Of a stretch of 64,000 nucleotides of DNA, positions 52,515 to 61,314 are shown piece after piece. The notes beneath the pieces are model-generated. The model saw only the letters and a program-made list of their open reading frames with translations. It made no database searches and was not told the DNA's origin. Source of the stretch: Enterovibrio calviensis DSM 14347. GTDB lineage: Bacteria > Pseudomonadota > Gammaproteobacteria > Enterobacterales > Vibrionaceae. A program made the translations under genes and the position numbers. Where the stretch lies: positions 1 to 64,000 of the forward strand of contig NZ_JHZA01000017.1 in the NCBI RefSeq assembly GCF_000621165.1. The letters are read 5' to 3'. Positions within the stretch are counted from its first letter, which is position 1. Each line of letters starts with the position of its first letter.

Positions 52515-53273
52515 GTGAGTCGTACGCATCAATCAATCGCACTCGTAACAGGGGCAAGCCGTGGCATTGGCGCGGCAACAGCACGTCAGCTTAGCGCTCA
52601 AGGATATATTGTTTGTGTAAACTTTCATGCCAGAGAAGACGCAGCGCTTGCCGTCGTTAAATCAATTACTGAGGCGGGTGGGAGAGCTTTCGCTGTTCAA
52701 GCCGATGTTTCACAAGAAGCCGATGTACTTAAGCTCTTTGCCCGTATTGATGAGGTCGGTTTACCTCTGACGCAGCTAGTGAATAATGCAGGCATTTTAT
52801 TCACACAAAGCAAGCTGGTCGACATGAGCGCCGAGCGCATCAATCGCGTGCTGCTCGCCAATGTGACGGGCACCTTGCTCTGTGCGCGAGAAGCGGTAAA
52901 ACGTATGGGACGGTCGTATGGCGGCATGGGTGGATCGATTGTGAATGTCTCTTCTGGGGCATCTCGATTAGGCTCGCCTAACGAGTATGTTGATTACGCG
53001 GCAAGTAAAGGTGCGGTGGATACATTTACCATTGGTCTATCTAAAGAGGTTGCAGGGGAAGGTGTTCGAGTGAATGGCGTTCGCCCGGGGTTAATTCATA
53101 CCGATATCCATGCAGATGGCGGGGAACCAAACCGTATTGAGCGCCTTCAAGACAGAATTCCGTTGCAACGTGGTGGCCTTCCAGAAGAAGTGGCTGAGGC
53201 TATTTGTTTTCTTTTGTCTGATGCATCGTCATTTACGACAGGAAGCATCATAGATGTCACTGGCGGAATTTGA
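52515..53273 (+). CDS. SDR-family oxidoreductase
   Basis: 252 residues, GTG start immediately after the cupin stop. Nucleotide-binding TGASRGIGAA (~13-22), NNAG (~91), catalytic Ser (NVSSGAS, ~145) and YxxxK (YAASKGAVD, ~160). Uses NAD(P)H. Substrate presumably related to the cupin partner. Confidence 0.9.
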   Translation: MSRTHQSIALVTGASRGIGAATARQLSAQGYIVCVNFHAREDAALAVVKSITEAGGRAFAVQADVSQEADVLKLFARIDEVGLPLTQLVNNAGILFTQSKLVDMSAERINRVLLANVTGTLLCAREAVKRMGRSYGGMGGSIVNVSSGASRLGSPNEYVDYAASKGAVDTFTIGLSKEVAGEGVRVNGVRPGLIHTDIHADGGEPNRIERLQDRIPLQRGGLPEEVAEAICFLLSDASSFTTGSIIDVTGGI

Positions 53274-53295
53274 TTTGCTTTAGACTTTCGGGTCC

Positions 53296-53342
53296 TATAC
53301 CCAAGCAACCTGAAATCGTCCATCTTCAGGTTGCTGGGTATA
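53296..53342. repeat. Dispersed palindromic repeat, copy 3
   Basis: TATACCCAAGCAACCTGAAATCGTCCATCTTCAGGTTGC-TGGGTATA: arms complementary over about 18 bases, 23 bases past the SDR stop; may also terminate transcription. Confidence 0.85.
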
Positions 53343-53396
53343 AACAATCACGCGCATTTATGGAATAATGCTGAACATCATAAATGGCTGATAAGT

Positions 53397-53801
53397 ATGA
53401 TGTTGTTTCTTATTCGACCTTTCTCTATCTCGCTTGCTGCATGTTTGTTCACTTTGGGTGCGCCTGAAGCATTTTCCGCTGAGTACTTAACCAGCTCAAG
53501 AGTTGGGTTCAGCACTGACAAATATGTTCATCAACAGGTGAATACCAGTGAACCTGTTTGCCGCGATAAACTTCGAACACAATTACTACAACAACAAATC
53601 GTATTCAGTGATAGTCGACAATCGATGGAAGAAAGGCGGCTGGCTGAAGAGGGTATAGACGTTGCGCGAGCGGTGTTTTCTGAAAAACAGAGCTATTGTG
53701 ATGCCAGCATCGCTTTAACTCGATTCCTCGAAAATGGAAATCTGGAAAAAGCACAGATACCCAAAACTGGCCAGATCCAGAGTTTCAATGAGCACCCATA
53801 G
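53397..53801 (+). CDS. Small exported protein, unknown function
   Basis: 134 residues from ATG 53397. Signal peptide ending in APEAFSA before EYL. The mature part is charged with two cysteines (EPVCRDK, QSYCDAS), possibly a disulfide. No family recognised. An upstream frame of 22 codons overlaps the repeat and is unlikely to be translated. Confidence 0.6.
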   Translation: MMLFLIRPFSISLAACLFTLGAPEAFSAEYLTSSRVGFSTDKYVHQQVNTSEPVCRDKLRTQLLQQQIVFSDSRQSMEERRLAEEGIDVARAVFSEKQSYCDASIALTRFLENGNLEKAQIPKTGQIQSFNEHP

Positions 53802-53855
53802 ACGCACCTTTTTGTATGCTCAACGCCAGTAGTGGCATCGATAAAGTATCATTGA

Positions 53856-54752
53856 CTAAGACAAGTCTAGGTTAACGCCGCGAGTTTGAGATGCATGTTT
53901 CTTGCGGTAAGCCAAGGGGCTAAGCCCGTTGATGCGGCGGAACTGTCGGCTGAAGTTGGCAAGATTATGGAAACCAACAGTTTGGCTAATATCAGCGATG
54001 GTGTCACTCGTGTCACTTAACAAGACGCAGGCTCGCTGGATTCGAACGCGGTTGACGAAATCGGTGAATCGGTGTCCAGATGATTGGTGAAAAAAACGAG
54101 AGAAATACGATTCTGACATTCCCAATTTATCGGCCAGTGTTTTTAAACGAAGTGGTTGTTGGTAGTTTTGCATGACATAGTTCACCACTTCGTTTATTCG
54201 ACTTTGCAAGGTACCCGCATCTTTTACTTCCGACGCTGGCATATTTGAAAGTAAGCGCGTATTGCTTTGGCTCAGGTAGTTGATAAAAGAAAGAAAGTGA
54301 ATTAATCGCGTGACACCTTGGCTTTCTTTCACCTTCATGAAGTGTTCCACTGCGGTGTCAAACGGCACATTTAAAAACTCGATACCCATTTTTGCTTGTT
54401 CCAAAAGCGGACCAAACTGGACGAGTTCTGGGAACGACTTTGCCGCCGTGTAAAACAAGTCGGGTTTGAACAATATCACCATGTCACGAAGTTCGTGAGT
54501 TTCCCCTGGTGTTAACTGGCTTTCCCAATTATGGGGTAACCAAGGTCCAACCAGCGTCAGTTGACCGGGTGAGAAAGGGCCAAGATGGTTTCCAATCATG
54601 GCTTTACCATTGGTTTTTACGATGAGATGCAATTCATATTGCTCATGAACATGCCAGTGGATGCTGTGATGAGGCACCCCATGTTCTTTGTAGAACACCG
54701 ACTTATCTTCAATCTGAATAAATTCCCAAACTGGATCTTTTTCAGCTGACAT
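53856..54752 (-). CDS. AraC-family regulator of the polyol operon
   Basis: 298 residues from ATG 54752, 6 bases after AAGGAAGGAA; the frame starts seven codons earlier at a TTG. N-terminal cupin sensor (HSIHWHVHEQYELHLIV, ~30-45) and C-terminal double HTH (~200-298; SESYFSRFFHQSSGHRFTDFVNRVRI). Last gene of the polyol operon, 14 bases after xylB, likely an activator. Confidence 0.93.
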   Translation of the reverse strand: MSAEKDPVWEFIQIEDKSVFYKEHGVPHHSIHWHVHEQYELHLIVKTNGKAMIGNHLGPFSPGQLTLVGPWLPHNWESQLTPGETHELRDMVILFKPDLFYTAAKSFPELVQFGPLLEQAKMGIEFLNVPFDTAVEHFMKVKESQGVTRLIHFLSFINYLSQSNTRLLSNMPASEVKDAGTLQSRINEVVNYVMQNYQQPLRLKTLADKLGMSESYFSRFFHQSSGHRFTDFVNRVRIQRACVLLSDTSDTIADISQTVGFHNLANFSRQFRRINGLSPLAYRKKHASQTRGVNLDLS

Positions 54753-54766
54753 TAGGGTTTCCTTCC

Positions 54767-56242
54767 TTACCAAGTTGTGTGTCCATAGGTGGGCAGCAAT
54801 GCTTGGTACAGTTTGCTAAAGTGTGCATGCTTCTCTAAATAAACACGGTGCCGACTTTGGTTCGGAACAAATGTTCTCTCGATATTAGGTGTTGCGCATA
54901 TCGCTTCAATATCTTGCTGAGTATGCCCCAGTATGGCAAGCCTAGCTGCCCCCATAGCGGGCCCTGTTTCTGAGCCTTGATACTTGTGTATCGATACATT
55001 CAATACATCAGCAAGAATTTGAAGCCAGAAAGTACTTTTTGTTCCACCACCAATCGCACCGAGCGCAGTCAAAGGGCGATCGCTTTGGTTGAGTGCTTCT
55101 ATGCAATCTCGAAAACTAAAAGCGATGCCTTCCAAAACCGCTGCGGCCATGTCATCCCGCCGAGTGTGAGCAGTTAGGCCATCGAAAGTGCCTGTCGCAA
55201 AAGGATTATTGTGGGGGGTGCGCTCTCCAGTGAGATAGGGGAGAAAATAAACGGTTTGATGTATGTTGTAATGAGCTTCTGCTTCTTCAAGCAGGGTCGC
55301 AATGGGCGTTGATGTGATTGACGCGAACCAACTCAACGGACTTGCTCCATTAAGTAGGCACGCCATATGACACCATCGTTTTGGTAGGGCATGCGCAAAC
55401 GCATGGATGTATGCTTCTGGGTTGGCGGTGTGTTGCTCTTTAGCGACAAATATTTGCCCAGACGTACCCAGAGATAGAAACGCGTCCCCTTCATTGATCG
55501 CGCCAATACCAATACCGCCAGCGGATGCATCGCCCGCACCACCTACAACGATGACATCAGCGCAAAGCCCAAGCTCTTCTGCAATGTTATCTAATAGCGA
55601 CCCGCTGCTTTCATTGCCCTCTATGAGTTGCGGCATTTGCGATCGCTTCAGGTAACAGGCTTGAAGGATGTCATCATCCCAGTCACGTTTGGCTTCATCG
55701 AGCCATAATGTTCCCGCGGCGTCACTGACATCGGTGTAGTAAGTGCCCGTGAGCTGAAGGCGAACGTAGTCTTTCGGTAAAATCACTTTGTGGATTCGCT
55801 GGAATAATTCGGGTTCATGCTCATGTAGCCAAAGTAACTTAGGCGCAGTGAATCCCGGCATTGCAGGCACACCGGCAATGTGGCCGATGTTAGGACATTG
55901 ACGATTAAGTGTTTGGCTCTGTTCGAACGCCCGTCCGTCGTTCCAAAGGATTGCGGGTCGTAAAGGCCGACCTTGTTGATCTAAGCATACGGCACCGTGC
56001 ATTTGTCCTGACAACCCGATGGCAGCGACGCCTTGCCAAGCTGCGGTATTTCGCGCTTTCAGTGAATGCATTGACGAGCAGGTAGCGTGCCACCATACGT
56101 CGGGATTTTGCTCATTCCACATCGGTTGAGGAGAGTCGATGCCGTACGCTTCTGAGTGGCTATCTAGAACACTGCCATGTTGATCAACGAGAAGGACTTT
56201 GACCGCAGAGGTGCCAATATCAATACCAAGGTATGTTGTCAT
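54767..56242 (-). CDS. xylB: Xylulokinase
   Basis: 491 residues, FGGY family: phosphate-binding start GIDIGTSAVKVLLVD, adenosine motif GGAGDASAGGIG (~236) and a second GAIGGGTKSTFWLQILADVL (~395). Phosphorylates D-xylulose, the oxidation product of D-arabinitol; with the sorbitol dehydrogenase the product is D-fructose, so arabinitol is probably also a substrate of this operon. Confidence 0.92.
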   Translation of the reverse strand: MTTYLGIDIGTSAVKVLLVDQHGSVLDSHSEAYGIDSPQPMWNEQNPDVWWHATCSSMHSLKARNTAAWQGVAAIGLSGQMHGAVCLDQQGRPLRPAILWNDGRAFEQSQTLNRQCPNIGHIAGVPAMPGFTAPKLLWLHEHEPELFQRIHKVILPKDYVRLQLTGTYYTDVSDAAGTLWLDEAKRDWDDDILQACYLKRSQMPQLIEGNESSGSLLDNIAEELGLCADVIVVGGAGDASAGGIGIGAINEGDAFLSLGTSGQIFVAKEQHTANPEAYIHAFAHALPKRWCHMACLLNGASPLSWFASITSTPIATLLEEAEAHYNIHQTVYFLPYLTGERTPHNNPFATGTFDGLTAHTRRDDMAAAVLEGIAFSFRDCIEALNQSDRPLTALGAIGGGTKSTFWLQILADVLNVSIHKYQGSETGPAMGAARLAILGHTQQDIEAICATPNIERTFVPNQSRHRVYLEKHAHFSKLYQALLPTYGHTTW

Positions 56243-56246
56243 ACAG

Positions 56247-57056
56247 CTAGCTCATGACGTTGCCGCCGTCGACATTGTATGTCTGGGCAGTGATGTAATC
56301 CGATAGGGGTGAAGCGAGAAACAACGCGGTGCCAGCAATGTCATTGGGCACGCCCATACGTTTGAGAGGAACTTCTTCACCAACGAGTTTCTTCTTTTCG
56401 CCTAACTTGCGGTGCTCATATTTAGCAAACAACGCATCAACGTTGTCCCACATGGGCGTATCAACCACGCCGGGGGAAATACCGTTCACCGTGATACCGT
56501 GTTCAGCCAACGCTAAGGCGGCAGATTGAGTATAATTGATCACTGCAGCCTTGGTTGCGCAGTAATGCGCCACTAGCGCTTCACCGCGACGGCCTGCTTG
56601 TGACGCCATATTAATGATTTTCCCCCCGTTACCCGCTTGTACCATTTCCTTTGCGACGTCTTGCATCAAAAAGAACATGGCTTTGACGTTGACGTCAAAA
56701 AGTAGATCAAACTGAGCCTCCGTCGCTTCAAGCAATGGTCCCATGTCAAACACGGCGGCATTGTTGAACAGCACATCAATAGCGCCAAACTGAGACACCG
56801 TCGAACTGACCAAGTGGCGGCGTGCATCGGCGTCGGTAATGTCGGCATGCAAGTAACAAAGGCTGTCACCGTATTGGTCAAGCAACGCTGACACACCTGT
56901 TGACGGTTCTTTGGGTAAATCAGCAATCACACATTTTGCGCCGCTGGCGAGATACGCATAGGCGACAGCAAGACCAATACCGCCATTGGCGCCGGTTAAC
57001 AGCGCCACTTTTCCTTGAAGTATGGGTTTTCCATGTTGCTCAATGGCGAGTGTCAT
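56247..57056 (-). CDS. smoS: SmoS-type sorbitol dehydrogenase (SDR)
   Basis: 269 residues from ATG 57056, overlapping the stop of mtlK. The body is close to Rhodobacter SmoS: ALLTGANGGIG, the block KIINMASQAGRRGEALV, YCATKAAVI (catalytic Tyr-Lys) and AQTYNVDGGNVMS at the end. Oxidises sorbitol to D-fructose with NAD; other polyols possible. Confidence 0.88.
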   Translation of the reverse strand: MTLAIEQHGKPILQGKVALLTGANGGIGLAVAYAYLASGAKCVIADLPKEPSTGVSALLDQYGDSLCYLHADITDADARRHLVSSTVSQFGAIDVLFNNAAVFDMGPLLEATEAQFDLLFDVNVKAMFFLMQDVAKEMVQAGNGGKIINMASQAGRRGEALVAHYCATKAAVINYTQSAALALAEHGITVNGISPGVVDTPMWDNVDALFAKYEHRKLGEKKKLVGEEVPLKRMGVPNDIAGTALFLASPLSDYITAQTYNVDGGNVMS

Positions 57057-58453
57057 GGGTAGCGCTCCTCGTAGCTGTCTAAGGTTTGCTGGATCTGGCT
57101 TGCAAGGGCTTGGTGGAACATTGGAAAACGCGAGGTTAGTCCCTGCCAAATGTCTGGGTCACTGAGAAATGCTTCGATAGGCTCAGGGCTTTCCATCCAA
57201 CGTTGTGCGACCGAGAGGTAAGGGTCTTTATAGTTGAACGTAAAACGGCCACTGAGATTGAGGTGAAGGAAGCAGTACCAGTGAGCGATCAAGTTAACCG
57301 CTGCTGTTGGCATGTAGTCGCGATCGAGGTTGAGTTTCACCGTAGGCAAAATGAACTGCGGAAACTTACTGATACTGTCCATCGCGATACGCTCAATGGA
57401 ATCTGCAATGTAGCTATTGCTAAAACGGGAAATGATAATTGCGCGATATTCCTCGAGATCAAACGGGCGATCGTAAATGGTCGGTATCACTTCGTTTTGG
57501 TGATACTGCTTGAGCCATTCATTGAGTTCTGAATCACGAATATTCTCGTCATAGGTTATGTACCCTCGCAAAGCCCCAACATAGGAAAGCAAGAAATGAC
57601 CGCCATTGAGAATGCGAATTTTCGCTTCTTCAAAGGCATGAACATTGTTGGTGAAAGTCACGCCTACTTTTTCTAGCGGCGGGAAAGTCGTGGCAAAATT
57701 GTCTTCTATGACCCACTGTTCAAAATCCTCCCCCATGATGGGACACGCATCGTCCATGCCCGTGTGCAGTTTTACGTCTTCAAGCAATGAAGCAGGAGGG
57801 ACGGGGGTAATTCTGTCTACCATGGAACACGGGAAGGTCACGTTATCATCAAGCCAAGTTTCAAGCTCAGTGAGTTGTGCGGCTTGAACAAACTGATAGA
57901 ACACTTTCTTGAGCCTATTACCGTTATCGCGCAGGTTATCGCAAGTCGCAACGGTGATGGCACCGTGCGGCATTTTTTGGCGTGCTAATAACGCCAATGC
58001 GAGAAAACCAAATAGTGTTTTAGGTTGACCGTGTTGTTGGCGTATTACTTCAACATCATGGGCGATTTCAGCATGGGTGAGATTAAGGTCATCACTGTCC
58101 GTTAAATAGTAACCGCCTTCGGTCACCGTAATGGTAATGGCTTTGACTTTGTCATCATTGAGCACATGGGCAATGACACCTGCGTTTTCAGATGCATCTT
58201 CAACGGCATTGATACTGCGTATTTTAATGAATTGTGCCGACCCGTCTGGCGCAATACGTTTAAAGTGGTAACTGCCGTTTTGTTTTTTCAGTGCCGTTGG
58301 GATCGCTCGTGTTTCCTGCCGAAGATTGATGTCCGTGTAATACCAGCGCTCGTCTTCTGGTAGCGTATCGTTCAGCAATTGGAGGTAATAGGCCTGATGG
58401 CCTCGGTGAAAAGCACCGATGCCAAAATGGACGAGACGATTGTTTTCAGACAT
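57053..58453 (-). CDS. mtlK: Mannitol/arabinitol 2-dehydrogenase family protein
   Basis: 466 residues. Rossmann start LVHFGIGAFHRGHQAYY; the signature KIRILNGGHFLLSY (~275) holds the catalytic Lys, Asn and His of the polyol-specific long-chain dehydrogenases. Probably oxidises free D-mannitol or D-arabinitol to fructose or xylulose. It lies between the ABC transporter and the sorbitol dehydrogenase. The name mtlK is by analogy with the Rhodobacter polyol operon. Confidence 0.88.
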   Translation of the reverse strand: MSENNRLVHFGIGAFHRGHQAYYLQLLNDTLPEDERWYYTDINLRQETRAIPTALKKQNGSYHFKRIAPDGSAQFIKIRSINAVEDASENAGVIAHVLNDDKVKAITITVTEGGYYLTDSDDLNLTHAEIAHDVEVIRQQHGQPKTLFGFLALALLARQKMPHGAITVATCDNLRDNGNRLKKVFYQFVQAAQLTELETWLDDNVTFPCSMVDRITPVPPASLLEDVKLHTGMDDACPIMGEDFEQWVIEDNFATTFPPLEKVGVTFTNNVHAFEEAKIRILNGGHFLLSYVGALRGYITYDENIRDSELNEWLKQYHQNEVIPTIYDRPFDLEEYRAIIISRFSNSYIADSIERIAMDSISKFPQFILPTVKLNLDRDYMPTAAVNLIAHWYCFLHLNLSGRFTFNYKDPYLSVAQRWMESPEPIEAFLSDPDIWQGLTSRFPMFHQALASQIQQTLDSYEERYP

Positions 58454-59549
58454 GGCTTACCTCACCGTAGATGTTGGTGGCTTTATCATCACTATCAAAT
58501 AAGTACACTTTTTCTGAATCGAGCTTTATACCGATGGTTTCACGCAGTTTCGGTGTGTGGATTGGATCGGCACGCACCACGATGGTTTCTCCGCTTAATG
58601 TGCGGACATAGGTCAGTGTTTCACTGCCTAGTTGCTCGATAACTTCCACGTCGCCCTTTAAGTCGCCGTCTTCGGGGCCGCAAAGAGTTAGCGATTCAGG
58701 ACGAAAACCAATGCTGGCAGAAGACACTGCACGATCTTCATAGGCAGATTTGGACAACTGAATGTTAGCGTCATCGTTAAATTGAACAGTGAGTTTGTCA
58801 CCATCCACAACCTTATTTACTGGCAAGACATTCATCTTAGGCGTACCGATAAATGTCGCCACAAAGCGACTCGCTGGCTGATGGTACAGTTCCAACGGCG
58901 TGCCGATTTGTGCAACTTCACCTTGGCTCATGATCACCACTTTGTCAGCGAGGGTCATGGCTTCGATTTGGTCGTGTGTCACGTAGATCATGGTGCTCTC
59001 TAACTCTTGATGCAGACGCGAAAGCTCAATACGCATTTCGACACGCAGCGCCGCATCAAGGTTAGACAAGGGCTCATCAAACAAGAAAACTTTCGGGTTT
59101 CGCACAATGGCACGGCCAATGGCGACACGCTGGCGTTGACCGCCAGAGAGCGCTTTTGGCTTACGATCGAGTAGGGCTTCCAGCTTAAGTGCTTTCGCCA
59201 CTTTCCCGACTTTTTCTTCGATCTCTTGCTGAGGTCGCTTTGCTAACTTCAGCGCAAAAGACATGTTGTCTTTGACCGACATGTGGGGGTACAGCGCATA
59301 GCTTTGAAACACCATAGCCACGTCGCGTTTTGACGGATGGGTTTCAATGATGGATTCCCCGTCAAGATGAATGTCGCCATCAGATGACGATTCAAGCCCT
59401 GCAATGGTGCGAAGTAAGGTGGATTTTCCGCAGCCTGATGGGCCAACAAATACCACAAATTCGCCTTTCTTGATTTCAAAATCAATGTTCTTAAGTGCCA
59501 GCGTTTCGCCGTATTTTTTGTATAAATTTTTGACTTGTAAGTAACTCAT
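58446..59549 (-). CDS. smoK: Polyol ABC transporter ATP-binding subunit
   Basis: 367 residues from ATG 59549, which overlaps the preceding permease stop; a 68-residue extension upstream is out of family. Walker A GPSGCGKST (~38), signature LSGGQRQRV (~134), Walker B VFLFDEPLSN, and a C-terminal TOBE domain of the MalK/UgpC type. Energises the transporter. Confidence 0.94.
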   Translation of the reverse strand: MSYLQVKNLYKKYGETLALKNIDFEIKKGEFVVFVGPSGCGKSTLLRTIAGLESSSDGDIHLDGESIIETHPSKRDVAMVFQSYALYPHMSVKDNMSFALKLAKRPQQEIEEKVGKVAKALKLEALLDRKPKALSGGQRQRVAIGRAIVRNPKVFLFDEPLSNLDAALRVEMRIELSRLHQELESTMIYVTHDQIEAMTLADKVVIMSQGEVAQIGTPLELYHQPASRFVATFIGTPKMNVLPVNKVVDGDKLTVQFNDDANIQLSKSAYEDRAVSSASIGFRPESLTLCGPEDGDLKGDVEVIEQLGSETLTYVRTLSGETIVVRADPIHTPKLRETIGIKLDSEKVYLFDSDDKATNIYGEVSHV

Positions 59550-60379
59550 TTCACAGCCCCGAAGGTTAATCCTTGAACCAGTTGTTTCTGACAGAACCAA
59601 CCAAGAATGACGATAGGCGCACACGCGAGTGTGGACGCAGCAGACAACTTCGCCCAGAACAAACCTTCCGGACTTGAGTACGTCGAAATCATGGTGGCGA
59701 GGGTTCCAGCATTGGCTGACGTCAGGTTGATTGACCAGAATGCTTCGTTCCAACTCAGCACGATAGATAGCAGCGCCGTTGATGCAATTCCGCCTAGCGA
59801 CAATGGCAGCAGTACATGGCGAATCTCGCCCAGTGTGTCTGCGCCATCAAGACGAACGGCTTCAAGGATGTCACGCGGGATGTCCTTGAAATAAGAGAAC
59901 AACATCCAGACCACGATGGGCAAATTGATCAAGGTGTAGATAATCGTCAGTGCAAAGGTGGTATCTAACAGCCCTGTTTTCTGACACAAGACGTAGATAG
60001 GAACCAGAACGCCGACTGCCGGCAACATCTTGGTGGAAAGCATCCACAACAGCATATCTTTGGTGCGTTTTTGAGGATAAAACGCCATCGAGTATGCGGC
60101 AGGAATAGCGATTATCAGTGCCAAAATGGTCGAACCGAAAGCGGTGATTACGGAGTTAATGGCAAACTTCATGTAGTCACTGCGCTCTTGAACAATGCCA
60201 AAGTTCTCAGCCGTTGGTTCAAAAATGAACGTTGGAGGAACAGAAATCGCCTGTTGCTCAGTTTTGAATGCCGTAATAAGCATCATGAAAATCGGGAAGA
60301 ACACCAGCAGTGCTAACGCCCAGCAAATAATCGGCCTGAGCCATCCCGTTTGATCAATAAGTGAAACATTTTTAGCCAT
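59546..60379 (-). CDS. smoG: Polyol ABC transporter permease (MalG type)
   Basis: 277 residues, six membrane segments, with the EAA loop near DILEAVRLDGADTLGEIRHVLLPLSLGG (~170-197). Forms the inner-membrane channel with the other permease. Confidence 0.92.
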   Translation of the reverse strand: MAKNVSLIDQTGWLRPIICWALALLVFFPIFMMLITAFKTEQQAISVPPTFIFEPTAENFGIVQERSDYMKFAINSVITAFGSTILALIIAIPAAYSMAFYPQKRTKDMLLWMLSTKMLPAVGVLVPIYVLCQKTGLLDTTFALTIIYTLINLPIVVWMLFSYFKDIPRDILEAVRLDGADTLGEIRHVLLPLSLGGIASTALLSIVLSWNEAFWSINLTSANAGTLATMISTYSSPEGLFWAKLSAASTLACAPIVILGWFCQKQLVQGLTFGAVK

Positions 60380-60388
60380 GATGCCTCC

Positions 60389-61249
60389 TTAAGCGACCAA
60401 GTTTTTGCCGATTGCTCGGATAAGAAAGAACGCCACAATGTTGGCAAGAATGACCGCAATCAAACCGCCAGCCGAAGCGACACCCACATCAAACTGCATC
60501 AACGCTTGTGCGAAGATCAGATAGGCGAGGTTGGTTGATTCATAGCCCGGACCACCACCGGTAGTCACAAATATCTCTGCAAAGATGGATAGCATGAAGA
60601 TGGTTTCAATCATCATGACGACGGCGATTGGACGCGCTAGGTGCGGCAATGTGAGGTAACGGAATACTTGCCAGCCCGTTGCGCCATCAAGCAATGCTGC
60701 TTCTTTTTGTTCATGGTCCATCGATTGCAACGAGGTAATGAATATCAACAGAGCAAAGGGCATCCATTGCCAACTTATCATGGCGATAATCGACCCCAGC
60801 GGGAACTGGGTGAGCCAGTCTATGGGCTCCAATCCTACGCTTTCCCAAAGTGATGCGAGAACACCGTACACCGGGTGCATCATCATGTTTTTCCATATCA
60901 GTGCATTCACTGTGGGCATGATGAAGAAAGGTGAAATCAATAAAACGCGCGCTATCCCGCGGCCAAAAAAGGGTTTGTCGAGTGCAATAGCAATCAACAA
61001 AGCGCCGAGTACGGTGACCACCAATACCATGCCTACCAAGGTCAAGGTATTGAACAATGCCGGCCAGAAAGCGTCATCTGTGTAGAAGAAATCGAAATTC
61101 ATCCATCCGACGAACTCGTTCTCTCCGGGGTAAAGCAGGTTATATCTGATGGTTGAGAAATAAATCGTCATAGAGAGCGGGACGATCATCCATAGCAGCA
61201 AGCTGATAAAGGATGGGGCAACCAACAGTCGAGGCAACCATTTTTGCAT
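60389..61249 (-). CDS. smoF: Polyol ABC transporter permease (MalF/UgpA type)
   Basis: 286 residues, six membrane segments. EAA loop at EQKEAALLDGATGWQVFRYLTLPHLARP (~178-205). Nine bases from the next permease gene. Confidence 0.92.
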   Translation of the reverse strand: MQKWLPRLLVAPSFISLLLWMIVPLSMTIYFSTIRYNLLYPGENEFVGWMNFDFFYTDDAFWPALFNTLTLVGMVLVVTVLGALLIAIALDKPFFGRGIARVLLISPFFIMPTVNALIWKNMMMHPVYGVLASLWESVGLEPIDWLTQFPLGSIIAMISWQWMPFALLIFITSLQSMDHEQKEAALLDGATGWQVFRYLTLPHLARPIAVVMMIETIFMLSIFAEIFVTTGGGPGYESTNLAYLIFAQALMQFDVGVASAGGLIAVILANIVAFFLIRAIGKNLVA

Positions 61250-61314
61250 GAGCGACTACCAATAAACGGAAGATGAAGCCGGGCAGAGGGCTGCCCGGCA
61301 AAGGGAGGTGCGTA

